64,000 nucleotides of DNA from CAZMSD01 sp964568855 (GCA_964568855.1 CAZMSD010000003.1:1-64000); one strand, 5' to 3'; positions 26,043-37,044 are shown, counted from the first letter of the stretch. The notes: generated by a model from the letters alone, not told the origin. A program made the numbers and translations.

Positions 26043-27589
26043 TCCAATCCCACGCATTGAAGACGCTCCCGGTGCTGTTGATCGCCCTGGTCTGCGGTTG
26101 CGGTGGGAGCAGCACGGAAACCCGGGAGCCCGCCGGGGACGAAACGGCCGCCTTCTGCTCCGAGCACCAGGTTGCCGAAGCCATTTGCGCCTGGTGCAAT
26201 CCAGGGCTGATCGAGTCGCTGGGTTTCTGCCGCGGCCACGGAGTGCCCGAGGCCTTCTGCTACCGGTGCAACCCGGCCTTGATTCCAGCCTTCAAAGCGG
26301 TCGGCGACTGGTGCGCCGGGCACGACCGGCCGGAATCCCAGTGCTACATCTGCAATCCCGGACTCGACCCTGCGCTTGAGGAGAGCACGCAAGAAGGCGG
26401 CGGCGACCTGCGCTCGCTGAAGGAGGATCACACAGCGATCCTGGGGCCGCAGGGAGACCGCCCCGCACGTGTGCAGCAGCCGCCTTCGATCTCGTGCTCG
26501 AAGCAGGACCTGGTTGTGCGCTTCGAGACCCCGGCCGTTGCCCGTGATACAGGCATCGAATTGGCCGTCGTCGAGACCAGGCCGATCACCGAGACCGTCG
26601 AATGCGGGGCCGTGATCGCCTACGACGGCAACCGTTTCGCGCATCTCTCGTCCCTGGTGCCCGGTGTCGTCGAGGAAGTGCACAAGGACCTGGGAGAAGC
26701 GGTGGCGCCCGGTGAGGCCTTGGCCACGATAGCTTCGGCCCACCTGGGCGCGGCCAAAGCGGTTCTGCTCCGGGCCCAGGCCGCGGTCGACCTGTGGGGG
26801 CGAAACCACGCCCGCGAGTCCGAACTGCTGGCCGGCGGGGTGTCCACGGAAAGAGACCTGCTGGAGGCGCAGACCCGGCTCGAGGAAAGCCGGATCTCGC
26901 TCTCCGCGGCGGAGCACGCGCTGCTCGGTCTTGGTCTCAGCGAAAGCGGCATCGACGATGTCCTGTGCACAGGTGACACGAGCGCCCGGTACACCGTCAG
27001 GGCTTCCTTCCCCGCCGTCGTGGTCGAGCGACACGCGGTGATCGGCGAGCGGGCGGATCCCGCCGATCCACTCTTCGCCGTCGCCGACGTCTCGCGGATG
27101 TGGGCCATGCTCGATGTCTACGAGACGGACGCTCGCCACCTGCAACCCGGGCAGAATGCCGTGATCCACGTGGAAGGACTGCCCGGGGAGGCCTTCGGGG
27201 GCCGAATCGACTGGGTCGATCCGCGCGTCGATCCTCGAACACGCACCCTCCGCGCCAAGGTCGAACTGGACAACGCGAGCGGACTGCTGCGGGCCGACAT
27301 GTTCGCCCGGGCCGAGGTGCTGCTCAGGGACAGTCACCCGGCGCTTGTCGTACCGGTCTCGGCCGTGCAGTGGGAGGGCTGCTGCAACGTGGTCTTCGTC
27401 AGGCGGTCCGAGACGGTCTACGAACCGCGCAAGGTCCGCCTGGGTCTGGCCACGGGGACGCTCTACGAAGTCCTCGGCGGTGTCGGCGCCGGCGAACAGG
27501 TCGTCACACAGGGAAGCTTCCTGCTGAAGACCGAGATCCTCAAGGGCAGCATCGGCGCCGGTTGCTGCGAGGTGGATCCCGGGGCTTGA
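26039..27589 (+). CDS. RND efflux periplasmic adaptor with triple CxxH/CxxC metal-binding N-terminus
   Basis: This 516-residue membrane fusion protein links pump and outer membrane duct. A lipoprotein-type signal (lipid Cys at 19 or 21) is followed by three repeats of CxxH-x6-CxxCNP at residues 40-53, 64-77 and 92-105. Each could bind one metal ion through its Cys/His set. The remainder is a CzcB/CusB-type adaptor: barrel-sandwich hybrid (SLVPGVVEEVHKDLGEAVAPGEALATI), helical hairpin and beta-barrel (GRIDWVDPRVDPRTRTLRAKVEL). The N-terminal repeats are not the standard HMBD 'MHP...CPICGM' form seen in the adaptor at 52964. Confidence 0.88.
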   Translation: MIQSHALKTLPVLLIALVCGCGGSSTETREPAGDETAAFCSEHQVAEAICAWCNPGLIESLGFCRGHGVPEAFCYRCNPALIPAFKAVGDWCAGHDRPESQCYICNPGLDPALEESTQEGGGDLRSLKEDHTAILGPQGDRPARVQQPPSISCSKQDLVVRFETPAVARDTGIELAVVETRPITETVECGAVIAYDGNRFAHLSSLVPGVVEEVHKDLGEAVAPGEALATIASAHLGAAKAVLLRAQAAVDLWGRNHARESELLAGGVSTERDLLEAQTRLEESRISLSAAEHALLGLGLSESGIDDVLCTGDTSARYTVRASFPAVVVERHAVIGERADPADPLFAVADVSRMWAMLDVYETDARHLQPGQNAVIHVEGLPGEAFGGRIDWVDPRVDPRTRTLRAKVELDNASGLLRADMFARAEVLLRDSHPALVVPVSAVQWEGCCNVVFVRRSETVYEPRKVRLGLATGTLYEVLGGVGAGEQVVTQGSFLLKTEILKGSIGAGCCEVDPGA

Positions 27590-27667
27590 GGATCGTCCGG
27601 ATCGAGCGCACCGAGGTCGTTTCACGGCCGCGCTTGAGTGCTGCAAGTTCGAATGAGGAATCGACTC

Positions 27668-30600
27668 GTGCTTAACGCTATCATCACCTGGTCCCTGGGC
27701 CACCGTTTCCTGGTCATCGCCTTGACTCTCGCGCTGCTGGCGACGGGTGTGCTGACACTGATGCGCCTGCCCGTGGACGCCTTTCCCGACACGACGCCGG
27801 TGCAGGTGCAGATCAACACGGTGGCGCCGTCGCTGGCTCCGCTGGAAATCGAGCAGCAGATCACGTTTCCGGTTGAGCAGGCCATCGCGGGGCTGCCGGG
27901 ACTGGAGGAGGTCCGCTCGATCTCCAAGTTCGGCCTGTCCCAGGTCACGACCACCTTCGACGATCGCACGGAGATCTACTTCGCCCGCCAGTTGATCATG
28001 GAACGTCTGCAGGCCGTCGAACTGCCGGAGGGCGTTCCACGCCCGGAAATGGGTCCCGTGGCCACCGGGCTGGGCGAGATCTTCCACTACGTGCTGACCA
28101 GTTCCAGGCACAGCCTGATGGAGCTTACAACGCTTCACGACTGGGTCATCAAGCCGCGATTGCGCTCCGTGGCCGGCGTCGCCGAGGTGAACACCTGGGG
28201 CGGCGAGCGCAAGCAGTATCACGTGCTGGTCGATCCCCTGCGGCTGGTGAAGCACGATTTCACCCTGGACGACGTGCTGCGGGCTCTCGCGGCGAACAAC
28301 CTGAACGTGGGCGGGGGCTACATCGTCCAGGCCGGCGAGCTGCACCTGGTGCAGGGGATCAGTCTCACAACAAACCTCGAGCAGATCGGCAACATCGTCA
28401 TCGCGGCGCAGAATGGAATCCCCATCCGCATCCGGGACGTGGGCGAGGTGAAGGAGGGACACGAGATCCGCCGGGGCGCCGTGACGGCCAACGGGGAAGG
28501 CGAGGTCGTACTCGGTCTCGGCTTCATGCTGATGGGCGAGAACAGCCGGGATGTGAGCTCGCGCCTGCGCCTGCGCATGGAGGAGATTCGTGATACGCTG
28601 CCGGAGGGCGTCGACGTGGCGATCGTGTACGAGCGGACCGAACTCGTCGACAAGGTGCTGCACACGGTCCGGGAGAACCTGCTGCTGGGAGCGCTGCTGG
28701 TGATCGCCGTGCTCTTCGCCTTCCTGGGACACCTGCGCGCCGGACTGATCGTCGCCGCGGCGATTCCACTGTCGATGCTCTTCGCCGCCCAGGGAATGCT
28801 CTACCTGGGCATCGCCGGCAGCCTGATGAGCCTGGGAGCGATCGATTTCGGGCTGATCGTGGACAGCTCGGTGATCATGATCGAGAACAGCGTGCGACGG
28901 CTGGCCTCTTCCGCGCGGCGCTCCTCCGTCCTGGAAACGGTCCGCGAGGCGGCGCTCGAAGTGCGCAAGCCGACCATGTACGGCGAGTTGATCATCGCGG
29001 TCGTGTTTCTGCCGGTGCTCACCCTCGAGGGCCTGGAGGGGCGGCTCTTCCGTCCGATGGCCTTGACGCTGCTCTTCGCCCTCGCCGGTTCCCTGGTACT
29101 TTCGCTGACCCTGATGCCCGTGCTGGCCAGCCTGGTGCTCAAGGGCGGGATCCGCGAGCGGGAGAACTGGTTCGTGCGCGGGGCGAAGCGCATCTACGAG
29201 CCCGTAGTCGCCTTCGCGATTCGCCGCCGGCGGGTCGTGCTCGCCGCGACTCTGGCCCTGCTGGCCGGGGGCGGAGTTCTCGCCACACGCATTGGCTCGG
29301 AGTTCATCCCGCGCCTGTCGGAAGGCGGGATCGTGATCAACACCGTGCGCCTGTCGGGGGTTTCCCTGGAGGAATCCGTGCGCTACGGCACACAGCTCGA
29401 AAAAGTGATCATCGAGAAATTCCCCGATGAAGTGCGCGACGTATGGGTCCGCACTGGTACGGCGGAGGTGGCCACGGACCCCATGGGGATCGAGCTCTCA
29501 GATGCCTTTGTGACCCTGCACCCCAGGAACCGGTGGACGCGCGCCCGGACCCAGGACGAACTGGTGGCGCAGATGAGCGAGGAACTCTCCGGGCTCCCGG
29601 GGATGCGGCTGATTTTCACCCAACCCATCGAAATGCGGGTGAACGAGATGATCGCCGGCATTCGCACGGACGTGGGGATCAAGATCTTCGGCGACGACCT
29701 GGAGCGACTGCGGGACCTGGCGACGCGGGTGGGCGACATGGTGGGCGACATCGACGGCGCCGCCGACCTCTACGTGGAACAGATCACGGGGCAGCCCCTG
29801 CTCCAGGTGCGCGTGGACCAGGATGCGGCGGCGCGTCACGGGGTGGCGGCCAGGCAGGTGATGCAGATCGTCGAGGCCATCGGAGGTGTTACGGCAGGGG
29901 AAATCCGCGAGGATCAGCGGCGATTCGATCTTGTCGTACGCCTGCCCGAGCGCCACCGGGACGACCCCGGGATGGTGGGCAGGATCCTTGTGCCGACTGC
30001 GGAGGGCGGCCGCATTCCACTGGAGCGTCTTGCCGAGATTCGGCAGATCGAGGGCCCGTCGACGATCACGCGGGAGTGGCAGCGCCGCCGGATCGTGGTG
30101 CAGTGCAACGTGCGCGGTCGCGACGTGGGAGGTTTCGTGGATGATGTCCGGGAGCGCATCGCCGCCGAGATCACGCTCCCCGACGGATACTACCTGAGCT
30201 TCTCCGGGCAGTTCGAGCACATGGAGCGGGCCCGGCAACGGCTGATGATCGTCGTGCCGCTGGCGCTGCTGCTGGTCTTCTTCCTGCTTCACGCGAGCAT
30301 GAACTCGGTCCGCGATGCACTGATCATTTTCACCGGAGCGCCCTTCGCCGCCATTGGCGGCCTGGCGGCGCTGTTGATCCGCGGCATGCCCTTTACCGTC
30401 TCCGCCGGAGTGGGTTTCGTCGCTGTCTCGGGAGTGGCGATGCTCGCGGGCCTGGTCCTGGTTTCCACCATGCAGCGGTTCCTGAAGAACGGGGCGCCTC
30501 TTGAGGAGGCCATCACGCAGAGCTCCCTGACCCGGCTCAGGCCCGTGTTGATGACGACCCTTGTGGCGGCGCTTGGTTTTGTGCCCATGGCCTTGAACAC

Positions 30601-30733
30601 CGGGGTCGGCGCCGAGGTCCAGCGCCCGCTGGCCACGGTGGTGATCGGCGGCGTGCTGTCGGCGAACCTGCTGACCCTGGTGGTGCTGCCGGCGCTTTAC
30701 CGGGTGTTCGGACGACCGGGACCGGGCACCTGA
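27668..30733 (+). CDS. czcA: Heavy-metal RND efflux pump, CzcA type
   Basis: The protein of about 1021 residues has RND architecture: 12 membrane segments and two large periplasmic loops. TM4 carries DFGLIVDSSVIMIEN, the acidic type associated with divalent metals (Zn/Co/Cd), and IFTQPIEMRVNEMIAGIRTD is CzcA-like. The CusA-type methionine triad is not evident. I prefer the GTG at 27668, which has GAGGAA 7 bases upstream and directly precedes LNAIITWSLGHR. ATGs at 27638 and 27653 lack good sites. It is third in the CzcCBA-like operon; a short hairpin at 30741-30755 lies after the stop. Confidence 0.92.
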   Translation: MLNAIITWSLGHRFLVIALTLALLATGVLTLMRLPVDAFPDTTPVQVQINTVAPSLAPLEIEQQITFPVEQAIAGLPGLEEVRSISKFGLSQVTTTFDDRTEIYFARQLIMERLQAVELPEGVPRPEMGPVATGLGEIFHYVLTSSRHSLMELTTLHDWVIKPRLRSVAGVAEVNTWGGERKQYHVLVDPLRLVKHDFTLDDVLRALAANNLNVGGGYIVQAGELHLVQGISLTTNLEQIGNIVIAAQNGIPIRIRDVGEVKEGHEIRRGAVTANGEGEVVLGLGFMLMGENSRDVSSRLRLRMEEIRDTLPEGVDVAIVYERTELVDKVLHTVRENLLLGALLVIAVLFAFLGHLRAGLIVAAAIPLSMLFAAQGMLYLGIAGSLMSLGAIDFGLIVDSSVIMIENSVRRLASSARRSSVLETVREAALEVRKPTMYGELIIAVVFLPVLTLEGLEGRLFRPMALTLLFALAGSLVLSLTLMPVLASLVLKGGIRERENWFVRGAKRIYEPVVAFAIRRRRVVLAATLALLAGGGVLATRIGSEFIPRLSEGGIVINTVRLSGVSLEESVRYGTQLEKVIIEKFPDEVRDVWVRTGTAEVATDPMGIELSDAFVTLHPRNRWTRARTQDELVAQMSEELSGLPGMRLIFTQPIEMRVNEMIAGIRTDVGIKIFGDDLERLRDLATRVGDMVGDIDGAADLYVEQITGQPLLQVRVDQDAAARHGVAARQVMQIVEAIGGVTAGEIREDQRRFDLVVRLPERHRDDPGMVGRILVPTAEGGRIPLERLAEIRQIEGPSTITREWQRRRIVVQCNVRGRDVGGFVDDVRERIAAEITLPDGYYLSFSGQFEHMERARQRLMIVVPLALLLVFFLLHASMNSVRDALIIFTGAPFAAIGGLAALLIRGMPFTVSAGVGFVAVSGVAMLAGLVLVSTMQRFLKNGAPLEEAITQSSLTRLRPVLMTTLVAALGFVPMALNTGVGAEVQRPLATVVIGGVLSANLLTLVVLPALYRVFGRPGPGT

Positions 30734-30822
30734 ACCATTTTCCGCTTTGCGCGGAGCCCCGCATTCATTATCCTTGGATGAGGGTGAGCTCCCCTGAATA
30801 GTATCCATTGTTAAATGGAGGA

Positions 30823-30973
30823 GGGCGCTATATGGACGAGGTTTACGAGGAAACTCGCAAGTAACGCACGGGAGCCGGTCATGGAGACCGGAACCCGCGA
30901 ATGGGCGTGAGCCTATTCCGGCAGCCAAGGCTGCCAGAAATCATAGCCCCCGGCCTTGCGCCGGGGGTTTTTT
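30823..30973 (+). ncRNA. Riboswitch-like structured leader upstream of fpg
   Basis: Manual folding gives a closed multi-helix junction. P1 pairs 30823-30831 with 30943-30950 (GCUAU/AUAGC plus three G-C pairs). P2 is 30837-30857 with loop ACGAGG. P3 is 30865-30899, a long stem with an internal AG/AA loop. P4 is 30899-30918, 8 bp closed by a GUGA (GNRA) tetraloop. P5 is 30920-30935, 6 bp. The 3' strand of P1 overlaps the left arm of the terminator at 30947-30973, so P1 and terminator exclude each other. The terminator ends 15 bases before the fpg ATG. I do not recognise a known class. A 10-codon ORF (30832-30864) lies in the P1-P2 region and could be a leader peptide instead. Confidence 0.55.
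30947..30973 (+). terminator. Rho-independent terminator just before fpg
   Basis: Stem arms CCCCCGG (30947-30953) and CCGGGGG (30961-30967) with a 7-base loop are followed by six Ts (30968-30973). It lies between the structured leader and the fpg ribosome site, the place expected for an attenuator. Confidence 0.9.
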
Positions 30974-30988
30974 CCAGCAGGTGGAGAC

Positions 30989-31819
30989 ATGCCTGAACTT
31001 CCAGAGGTGGAAACGGTGGTCCGGCAGTTGCGGCCGGCCCTCAAGGGCCGCGTGATCCACGGAGCGCGGATCGTCGATCCCAAGCTCCGGCCGCTTGTCG
31101 AAGGGCGTCGCCGGGGGGAGACCATGCTGCGCGGCGCGGCGATCGAAGAGGTCTTCCGGGCGGGCAAGCATATCGTGATACATACCGAGTTGAGGACCGG
31201 GAAAGCCGCCTGGCTGGCGATCCACCTGCGGATGACCGGCCGTCTGTATCACAAATCGCGGGCCGACCTGTCCGAGGAGCAGCGGCGCCACCTGCGGATG
31301 GAGATCGAACTGGACCGCGGACGGCTCTATTTCGTCGACACCCGGCGCTTCGGCACGGCGCGACTGCTCTTCGCGCCCGAGGCGTTCAGGCCCGCCGGGA
31401 CGGATCCGCTGTCGGCGGAACTCGGCGCCCGGGAACTGAAGCGGCTGATAGCGGGAAGCCGGCAGCAGATCAAGTCCTGGCTGCTGCGCCAGGACCGCCT
31501 GGTGGGTCTGGGAAATATCTACGCGGCCGAAGCTCTGTACGCGGCGGGCATCGATCCCGCGCGGCAGGCCGGTTCCATGTCGAACGACGAAGTCAGGCGG
31601 CTGCACCGGCAACTGCGGCGAATCCTGCGTGCGGCGATCAGGATGTGCGGCACCACCTTCTCCGACTTCCAGGACACCCGAGGCCTCGAGGGCGGATTCC
31701 AGGCCGCGCTCAAGGTCTACGGCAGGGAAGGCGAGCGCTGCCCGCGCTGCGGGGAGACCGTAAAACGCTACAGCCAGCAGCAGCGCAGCACCTTCTGGTG
31801 CCCGGGCTGCCAGGCGTGA
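30989..31819 (+). CDS. mutM: Formamidopyrimidine-DNA glycosylase (MutM/Fpg)
   Basis: Fpg removes oxidised purines such as 8-oxoguanine and nicks the DNA. The 276-residue protein starts with the catalytic MPELPEVETVVRQL (P1-E2 after Met removal), has the MTGRL segment, the LVGLGNIYAAEALYAAGIDP helix-two-turn-helix and a C-terminal zinc finger (CPRCGETVKRYSQQQRSTFWCPGC). The start at 30989 is fixed by PELPE and a GGTGGAG site. It shares a transcript with threonine aldolase, 25 bases downstream, and may be controlled by the attenuator-like leader before it. Confidence 0.96.
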   Translation: MPELPEVETVVRQLRPALKGRVIHGARIVDPKLRPLVEGRRRGETMLRGAAIEEVFRAGKHIVIHTELRTGKAAWLAIHLRMTGRLYHKSRADLSEEQRRHLRMEIELDRGRLYFVDTRRFGTARLLFAPEAFRPAGTDPLSAELGARELKRLIAGSRQQIKSWLLRQDRLVGLGNIYAAEALYAAGIDPARQAGSMSNDEVRRLHRQLRRILRAAIRMCGTTFSDFQDTRGLEGGFQAALKVYGREGERCPRCGETVKRYSQQQRSTFWCPGCQA

Positions 31820-31844
31820 CACAACCCGAGGAGCGCATGCACCC

Positions 31845-32906
31845 GTGACACAAGACCACGACACGATCCTGGATTTCCGCTCCGACACGGTGACGCAGCC
31901 CTGCCCGGCGATGCGCCGGGCGATGGCCGAAGCGGAGGTGGGCGACGACGTCCTGATGGACGATCCCACGGTCCGGCGGCTGGAAGCGATCTGCGCCGAG
32001 CGCTTCGGTCGCGAGGCGGCGCTGTTCGTGCCCTCCGGGACCATGGCCAACCTGATCGGCGTGGCCCTGCACTGCGAGCGGGGCGACGAGCTGATCCTCG
32101 AGCGGCGCACCCACTCCTTCGCCTTCGAGGTGGGCGGTCCCGCGGCGCTGCTGGGAGTGCTGGTCAACCCGGTGGACTGCGATTCGGGTTTCCTGGAGGC
32201 GGCAGCCCTGGATGCGACCATCCGCCCGCGCAACGTGCACATGCCCGTCAGCAGGCTGGCCATAATCGAGAACACTTCCAACATCGCCGGCGGGCTGGTG
32301 GTTCCGCTGGAGCGCATCCGCGAGTTGCGGAGCGTCTGCAGCGAACGCGGCCTGGCCCTGCACATGGACGGCGCCCGGATCTGGAACGCCGCCGCGGCAT
32401 CGAGAACCGGCCTTAAGGAATACGCCGCGGAGGTGGACAGTCTCTCCTGCTGCCTCTCCAAGGGCCTGGGCTGTCCCGTGGGTTCGCTGGTGGTGGGCGA
32501 CGCGGAGCAGATCCACAGGGCGCGCCGGTTGCGCAAGATGATGGGCGGCGCCATGCGCCAGGTGGGCATCCTGGCCGCTGCCGGAATCTACGCCCTCGAG
32601 CACAACGTCGATAGGCTGGCCGAGGATCACGCCCTGGCGCGCGAACTGGCGGCGGTCCTGGGATCGCTGCTGGGAGACGCGGTCTCGATCTCCGAACCGG
32701 AGAGCAACATGGTCCTGGTCCGCATGAAACATGCGGACCAGGCGCAGATCTTGTTGAAGACCTGGAACGATCACGGCATCCGGGCCCTGACGGTCGATCC
32801 GGTGACCATTCGCCTGGTGACGCATCTCGATCTGTCCCGCGATGCCGCGAAGCTGCTCAAAGAGCGGACGCCGCCGCTCCATAGCGTGCCGGCGGGTGAG
32901 TCCTGA
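31845..32906 (+). CDS. ltaE: Low-specificity L-threonine aldolase
   Basis: This PLP enzyme cleaves threonine/allo-threonine to glycine and acetaldehyde. The 353-residue protein has the family N-terminus FRSDTVTQPCPAMRRAMAEAEVGDDV, FVPSGTMANLIG, the Asp in LHMDGARIWNAA and the PLP lysine in SCCLSKGLGCPVGSL. It starts at a GTG; the GAGGAG site is somewhat far (about 11 bases). The pairing with fpg is not an obvious pathway link. Confidence 0.93.
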   Translation: MTQDHDTILDFRSDTVTQPCPAMRRAMAEAEVGDDVLMDDPTVRRLEAICAERFGREAALFVPSGTMANLIGVALHCERGDELILERRTHSFAFEVGGPAALLGVLVNPVDCDSGFLEAAALDATIRPRNVHMPVSRLAIIENTSNIAGGLVVPLERIRELRSVCSERGLALHMDGARIWNAAAASRTGLKEYAAEVDSLSCCLSKGLGCPVGSLVVGDAEQIHRARRLRKMMGGAMRQVGILAAAGIYALEHNVDRLAEDHALARELAAVLGSLLGDAVSISEPESNMVLVRMKHADQAQILLKTWNDHGIRALTVDPVTIRLVTHLDLSRDAAKLLKERTPPLHSVPAGES

Positions 32907-32920
32907 AGCGCGAGGAATGC

Positions 32921-33547
32921 TTAACAGCGAACTGAGATGTCCTCGCTTCCGAAGCGCCGGGATGCTTCCTCCCAGTTCACCACTTCCCACCAGTTGCGGA
33001 TGAAGTCCGGGCGCCGGTTCTGGTACTCCAGGTAGTAGGCGTGCTCCCAGAGGTCGATAACCAGCAGCGGGCGACCCTGTCCGGTCATCAGCGGATTGTC
33101 GTGGCCGGGCATGCTGATGACCTCCAGGCGATCCCCCCGGGCCGCCAGCCAGGCCCAGCCCGAGGCGAAGTGCCCGGCGGCCAGGGCGTTGAACTTCTCC
33201 TTCAGCCCGGTCAGTGAACCGAAATCCCGCTCGATGGCCCGGTCCAGCTCGGCGCTGCGCACGGATTTTCCGCCTGGACACAGAATCTGCCAGTAGAGAC
33301 AGTGGTTGTAGTGACCGCCGCCGTTGTTGCGCACGGCGCTGCGCAGGTTCTCCGGCACCTGCTCCAGTCGCTGCATCAGTTCGTGCAGGCCGAGTTCGGC
33401 CAGCCCGCCGCCGGCCTGCTCGAGGGCGGCGTTGAGCTTGTCCACGTATGTCTGGTGATGCTTGTCGTGGTGGATCTGCATGGTGCGCCCGTCCAGGTGA
33501 GGTTCCAGAGCGCCGAAGTCGAATGACAGGTCAGGAAGCTTGTGCAT
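32921..33547 (-). CDS. Superoxide dismutase (Fe/Mn family)
   Basis: The 208-residue enzyme converts superoxide to peroxide and oxygen. Metal ligands are visible: His in MQIHHDKHHQTYV, His in NNGGGHYNHCLYW, and the DxWEHAYYLEY motif (Asp and His). GGGH before the second helix resembles manganese or cambialistic forms more than strict iron forms. No signal peptide is present from the ATG at 33547, which has an AAAGGA site. Longer readings to 33664 are out of line with the family. A good promoter with dyads lies upstream. Confidence 0.95.
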   Translation of the reverse strand: MHKLPDLSFDFGALEPHLDGRTMQIHHDKHHQTYVDKLNAALEQAGGGLAELGLHELMQRLEQVPENLRSAVRNNGGGHYNHCLYWQILCPGGKSVRSAELDRAIERDFGSLTGLKEKFNALAAGHFASGWAWLAARGDRLEVISMPGHDNPLMTGQGRPLLVIDLWEHAYYLEYQNRRPDFIRNWWEVVNWEEASRRFGSEDISVRC

Positions 33548-33712
33548 GGAGGGTTCCTTTCTGGTTATCCAACGAATGATCTGCTGTTCGTTTTCTCGAT
33601 CCAGGCCCGGCGCGGCCGGCGGCGGTGCCGCCTTTAGCGACATCGCGGCCTTGGTGAGGATCAAGGGGAAGAGTCAGCCGCAGGCTCTGCTCAAGGCAAT
33701 AAATAGCATGGT

Positions 33713-33755
33713 ATCTTAACACACTTAGGATTGCCTTGCAATATTCTACAGAATA
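33713..33755 (-). promoter_or_regulatory. Probable sod promoter with overlapping dyads
   Basis: On the minus strand a -35 TTGCAA (33736-33741) and -10 TAAGAT (33713-33718) are separated by exactly 17 bases, in an AT-rich island. Two dyads touch it: ATTGC-3-GCAAT at 33730-33742 over the -35, and TATTCT-2-AGAATA at 33742-33755 just upstream. This fits a sigma-70 promoter under a dimeric regulator, perhaps a metal or peroxide sensor. Confidence 0.6.
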
Positions 33756-33813
33756 AACACTCAACTGGTTCCAGGATATTCCTAAGCGCGATGCCTGCCT
33801 GCACGGGCAGGGC

Positions 33814-34032
33814 TCATTCCGCCTCTCCGCGGTACTTGAAGCCGGCCTCCTCCACCGCCGCGCGTACCCGCTGCTCCTCGGGCAGATTTCCGGATGATCG
33901 CAGACGGACCTTCCCGCCTTCCAGGTCGACGCTGACCTCGAGTCCGACTACCAGGTTCCGCAAGAAATGGGAAACCGTGGAAGAACAGCCTTCGCAGTGC
34001 ATGCCTTCCACCCGGATGATCGTTTCCTTCAT
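33814..34032 (-). CDS. Small HMA-domain metallochaperone (CopZ-like)
   Basis: The 72-residue single-domain protein has the HMA signature VEGMHCEGCSSTV (metal-binding CxxC) and the beta-alpha-beta-beta-alpha-beta pattern, ending VEEAGFKYRGEAE. Such proteins carry Cu(I) or other soft metals in the cytoplasm. The start at 34032 follows a strong GGAGGAAGC site. It stands alone rather than beside a P-type ATPase, 266 bp before sod on the same strand. Confidence 0.9.
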   Translation of the reverse strand: MKETIIRVEGMHCEGCSSTVSHFLRNLVVGLEVSVDLEGGKVRLRSSGNLPEEQRVRAAVEEAGFKYRGEAE

Positions 34033-34359
34033 GCTTCCTCCTCCAGGATATTCAATAAAAACCATAAGCTAGCAGTCCTCATGGTTCCGGGATAATCGAG
34101 ACGATTGCTTCATCTTCCAGGCATCCTGTCGAAGCTCCGGAGAAATCCGCGGCGGAGGTCTTTCCCAAGGTACCACCCACTTACTCGCCCACGGGGCATT
34201 AATTCCAGTTTTGAACAAGTCTCCGTAACTTGCATTCAGCGCTTGTTAAGGAAATGGCAACCGGAAGCCCGGAAATCCGGGTTATGAGAGCTAAGCGCTT
34301 TGTTTTCCTGATATTACGACAAGCGGTTCCCCAATCGAATCCTGGAGGCCACACTTTTC
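34033..34359. other. Divergent intergenic region, HMA protein / sdhC
   Basis: No gene is seen. A short perfect hairpin (CCCGGA-AA-TCCGGG) lies at 34268-34281. The stretch 34290-34340 is relatively AT-rich and may hold the sdh promoter, but I cannot fix -10/-35 elements with confidence. Confidence 0.4.
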
Positions 34360-35034
34360 ATGAGCTGGCTGAAAACCTTCGCGGGATCGTCCATCGGCAA
34401 GAAGCTGATGATGGCCGGCAGCGGCATCCTGCTGCTGCTTTTTCTTCTAGTCCACCTGCTGGGAAATCTGCAGATCTTCATCGGGGCCGATGCGCTCAAC
34501 GCCTATGCCCATTTCCTGCATTCCAAGCCGGCCGTGGTCTGGATCTTCAGGCTGATCGTGGCGGCGCTGTTCGTCGTGCACATCGTCACTTCCATCGTGC
34601 TGTGGCTGGAAAACAAGGCCGCCCGTCCTGTCGCTTACCACAAGAAAGATACCCTCGAAGCCACCTTGGCCTCCAGGACCATGATCTACAGCGGCATCGT
34701 GATGGTGCTGTTCCTGGTCTACCACCTGCTGCACCTGACCGCCCACTCGGTGGGACCGGAACTGCACCAGGTTCACGGCGGACCCGACGTCTTCCGTGCC
34801 GTGGTGGACGGATTCAGCGCTGAGGTCTGGTGGATCCCGCTGATCTACATCGTGGCCCAGGTTTTTCTTTTTCTACACCTGACCCACGCTTTCCAGAGCG
34901 CTTTCCAGACGCTCGGTCTGAATCACGCGAGATACACGCCGCTGATCCTGGCGGTGGGATGGATCTACGCGGCCGTGATCGCGCTGGGCAACATCCTGAT
35001 TCCGGTGGCGGTTCTGGCCGGTTGGGTCTGCTGA
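34360..35034 (+). CDS. sdhC: Succinate dehydrogenase cytochrome b subunit (type B, SdhC)
   Basis: The 224-residue membrane protein has five hydrophobic helices (about 15-40, 62-82, 108-130, 155-175, 195-220). Histidines suited to two haem b groups are in LLVHLLGNLQ, HSKPAV, VVHIVT, VYHLLHLTAHS and LFLHLTHAF. Single-subunit, five-helix anchors define type B complexes (Bacteroidetes, Wolinella-like), which use menaquinone. It precedes sdhA by 97 bp; no separate sdhD is present, as expected. Confidence 0.92.
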   Translation: MSWLKTFAGSSIGKKLMMAGSGILLLLFLLVHLLGNLQIFIGADALNAYAHFLHSKPAVVWIFRLIVAALFVVHIVTSIVLWLENKAARPVAYHKKDTLEATLASRTMIYSGIVMVLFLVYHLLHLTAHSVGPELHQVHGGPDVFRAVVDGFSAEVWWIPLIYIVAQVFLFLHLTHAFQSAFQTLGLNHARYTPLILAVGWIYAAVIALGNILIPVAVLAGWVC

Positions 35035-35131
35035 CCAGGGAAGCGCCCGGGAGGGGAACGGATACGCGACCGGCGGTGTGCGACTATCCTAGCGCTGCAT
35101 CCGCCGCAAGAACACAAGGAAGGGATGCTCG

Positions 35132-37044
<1,913 letters not shown>

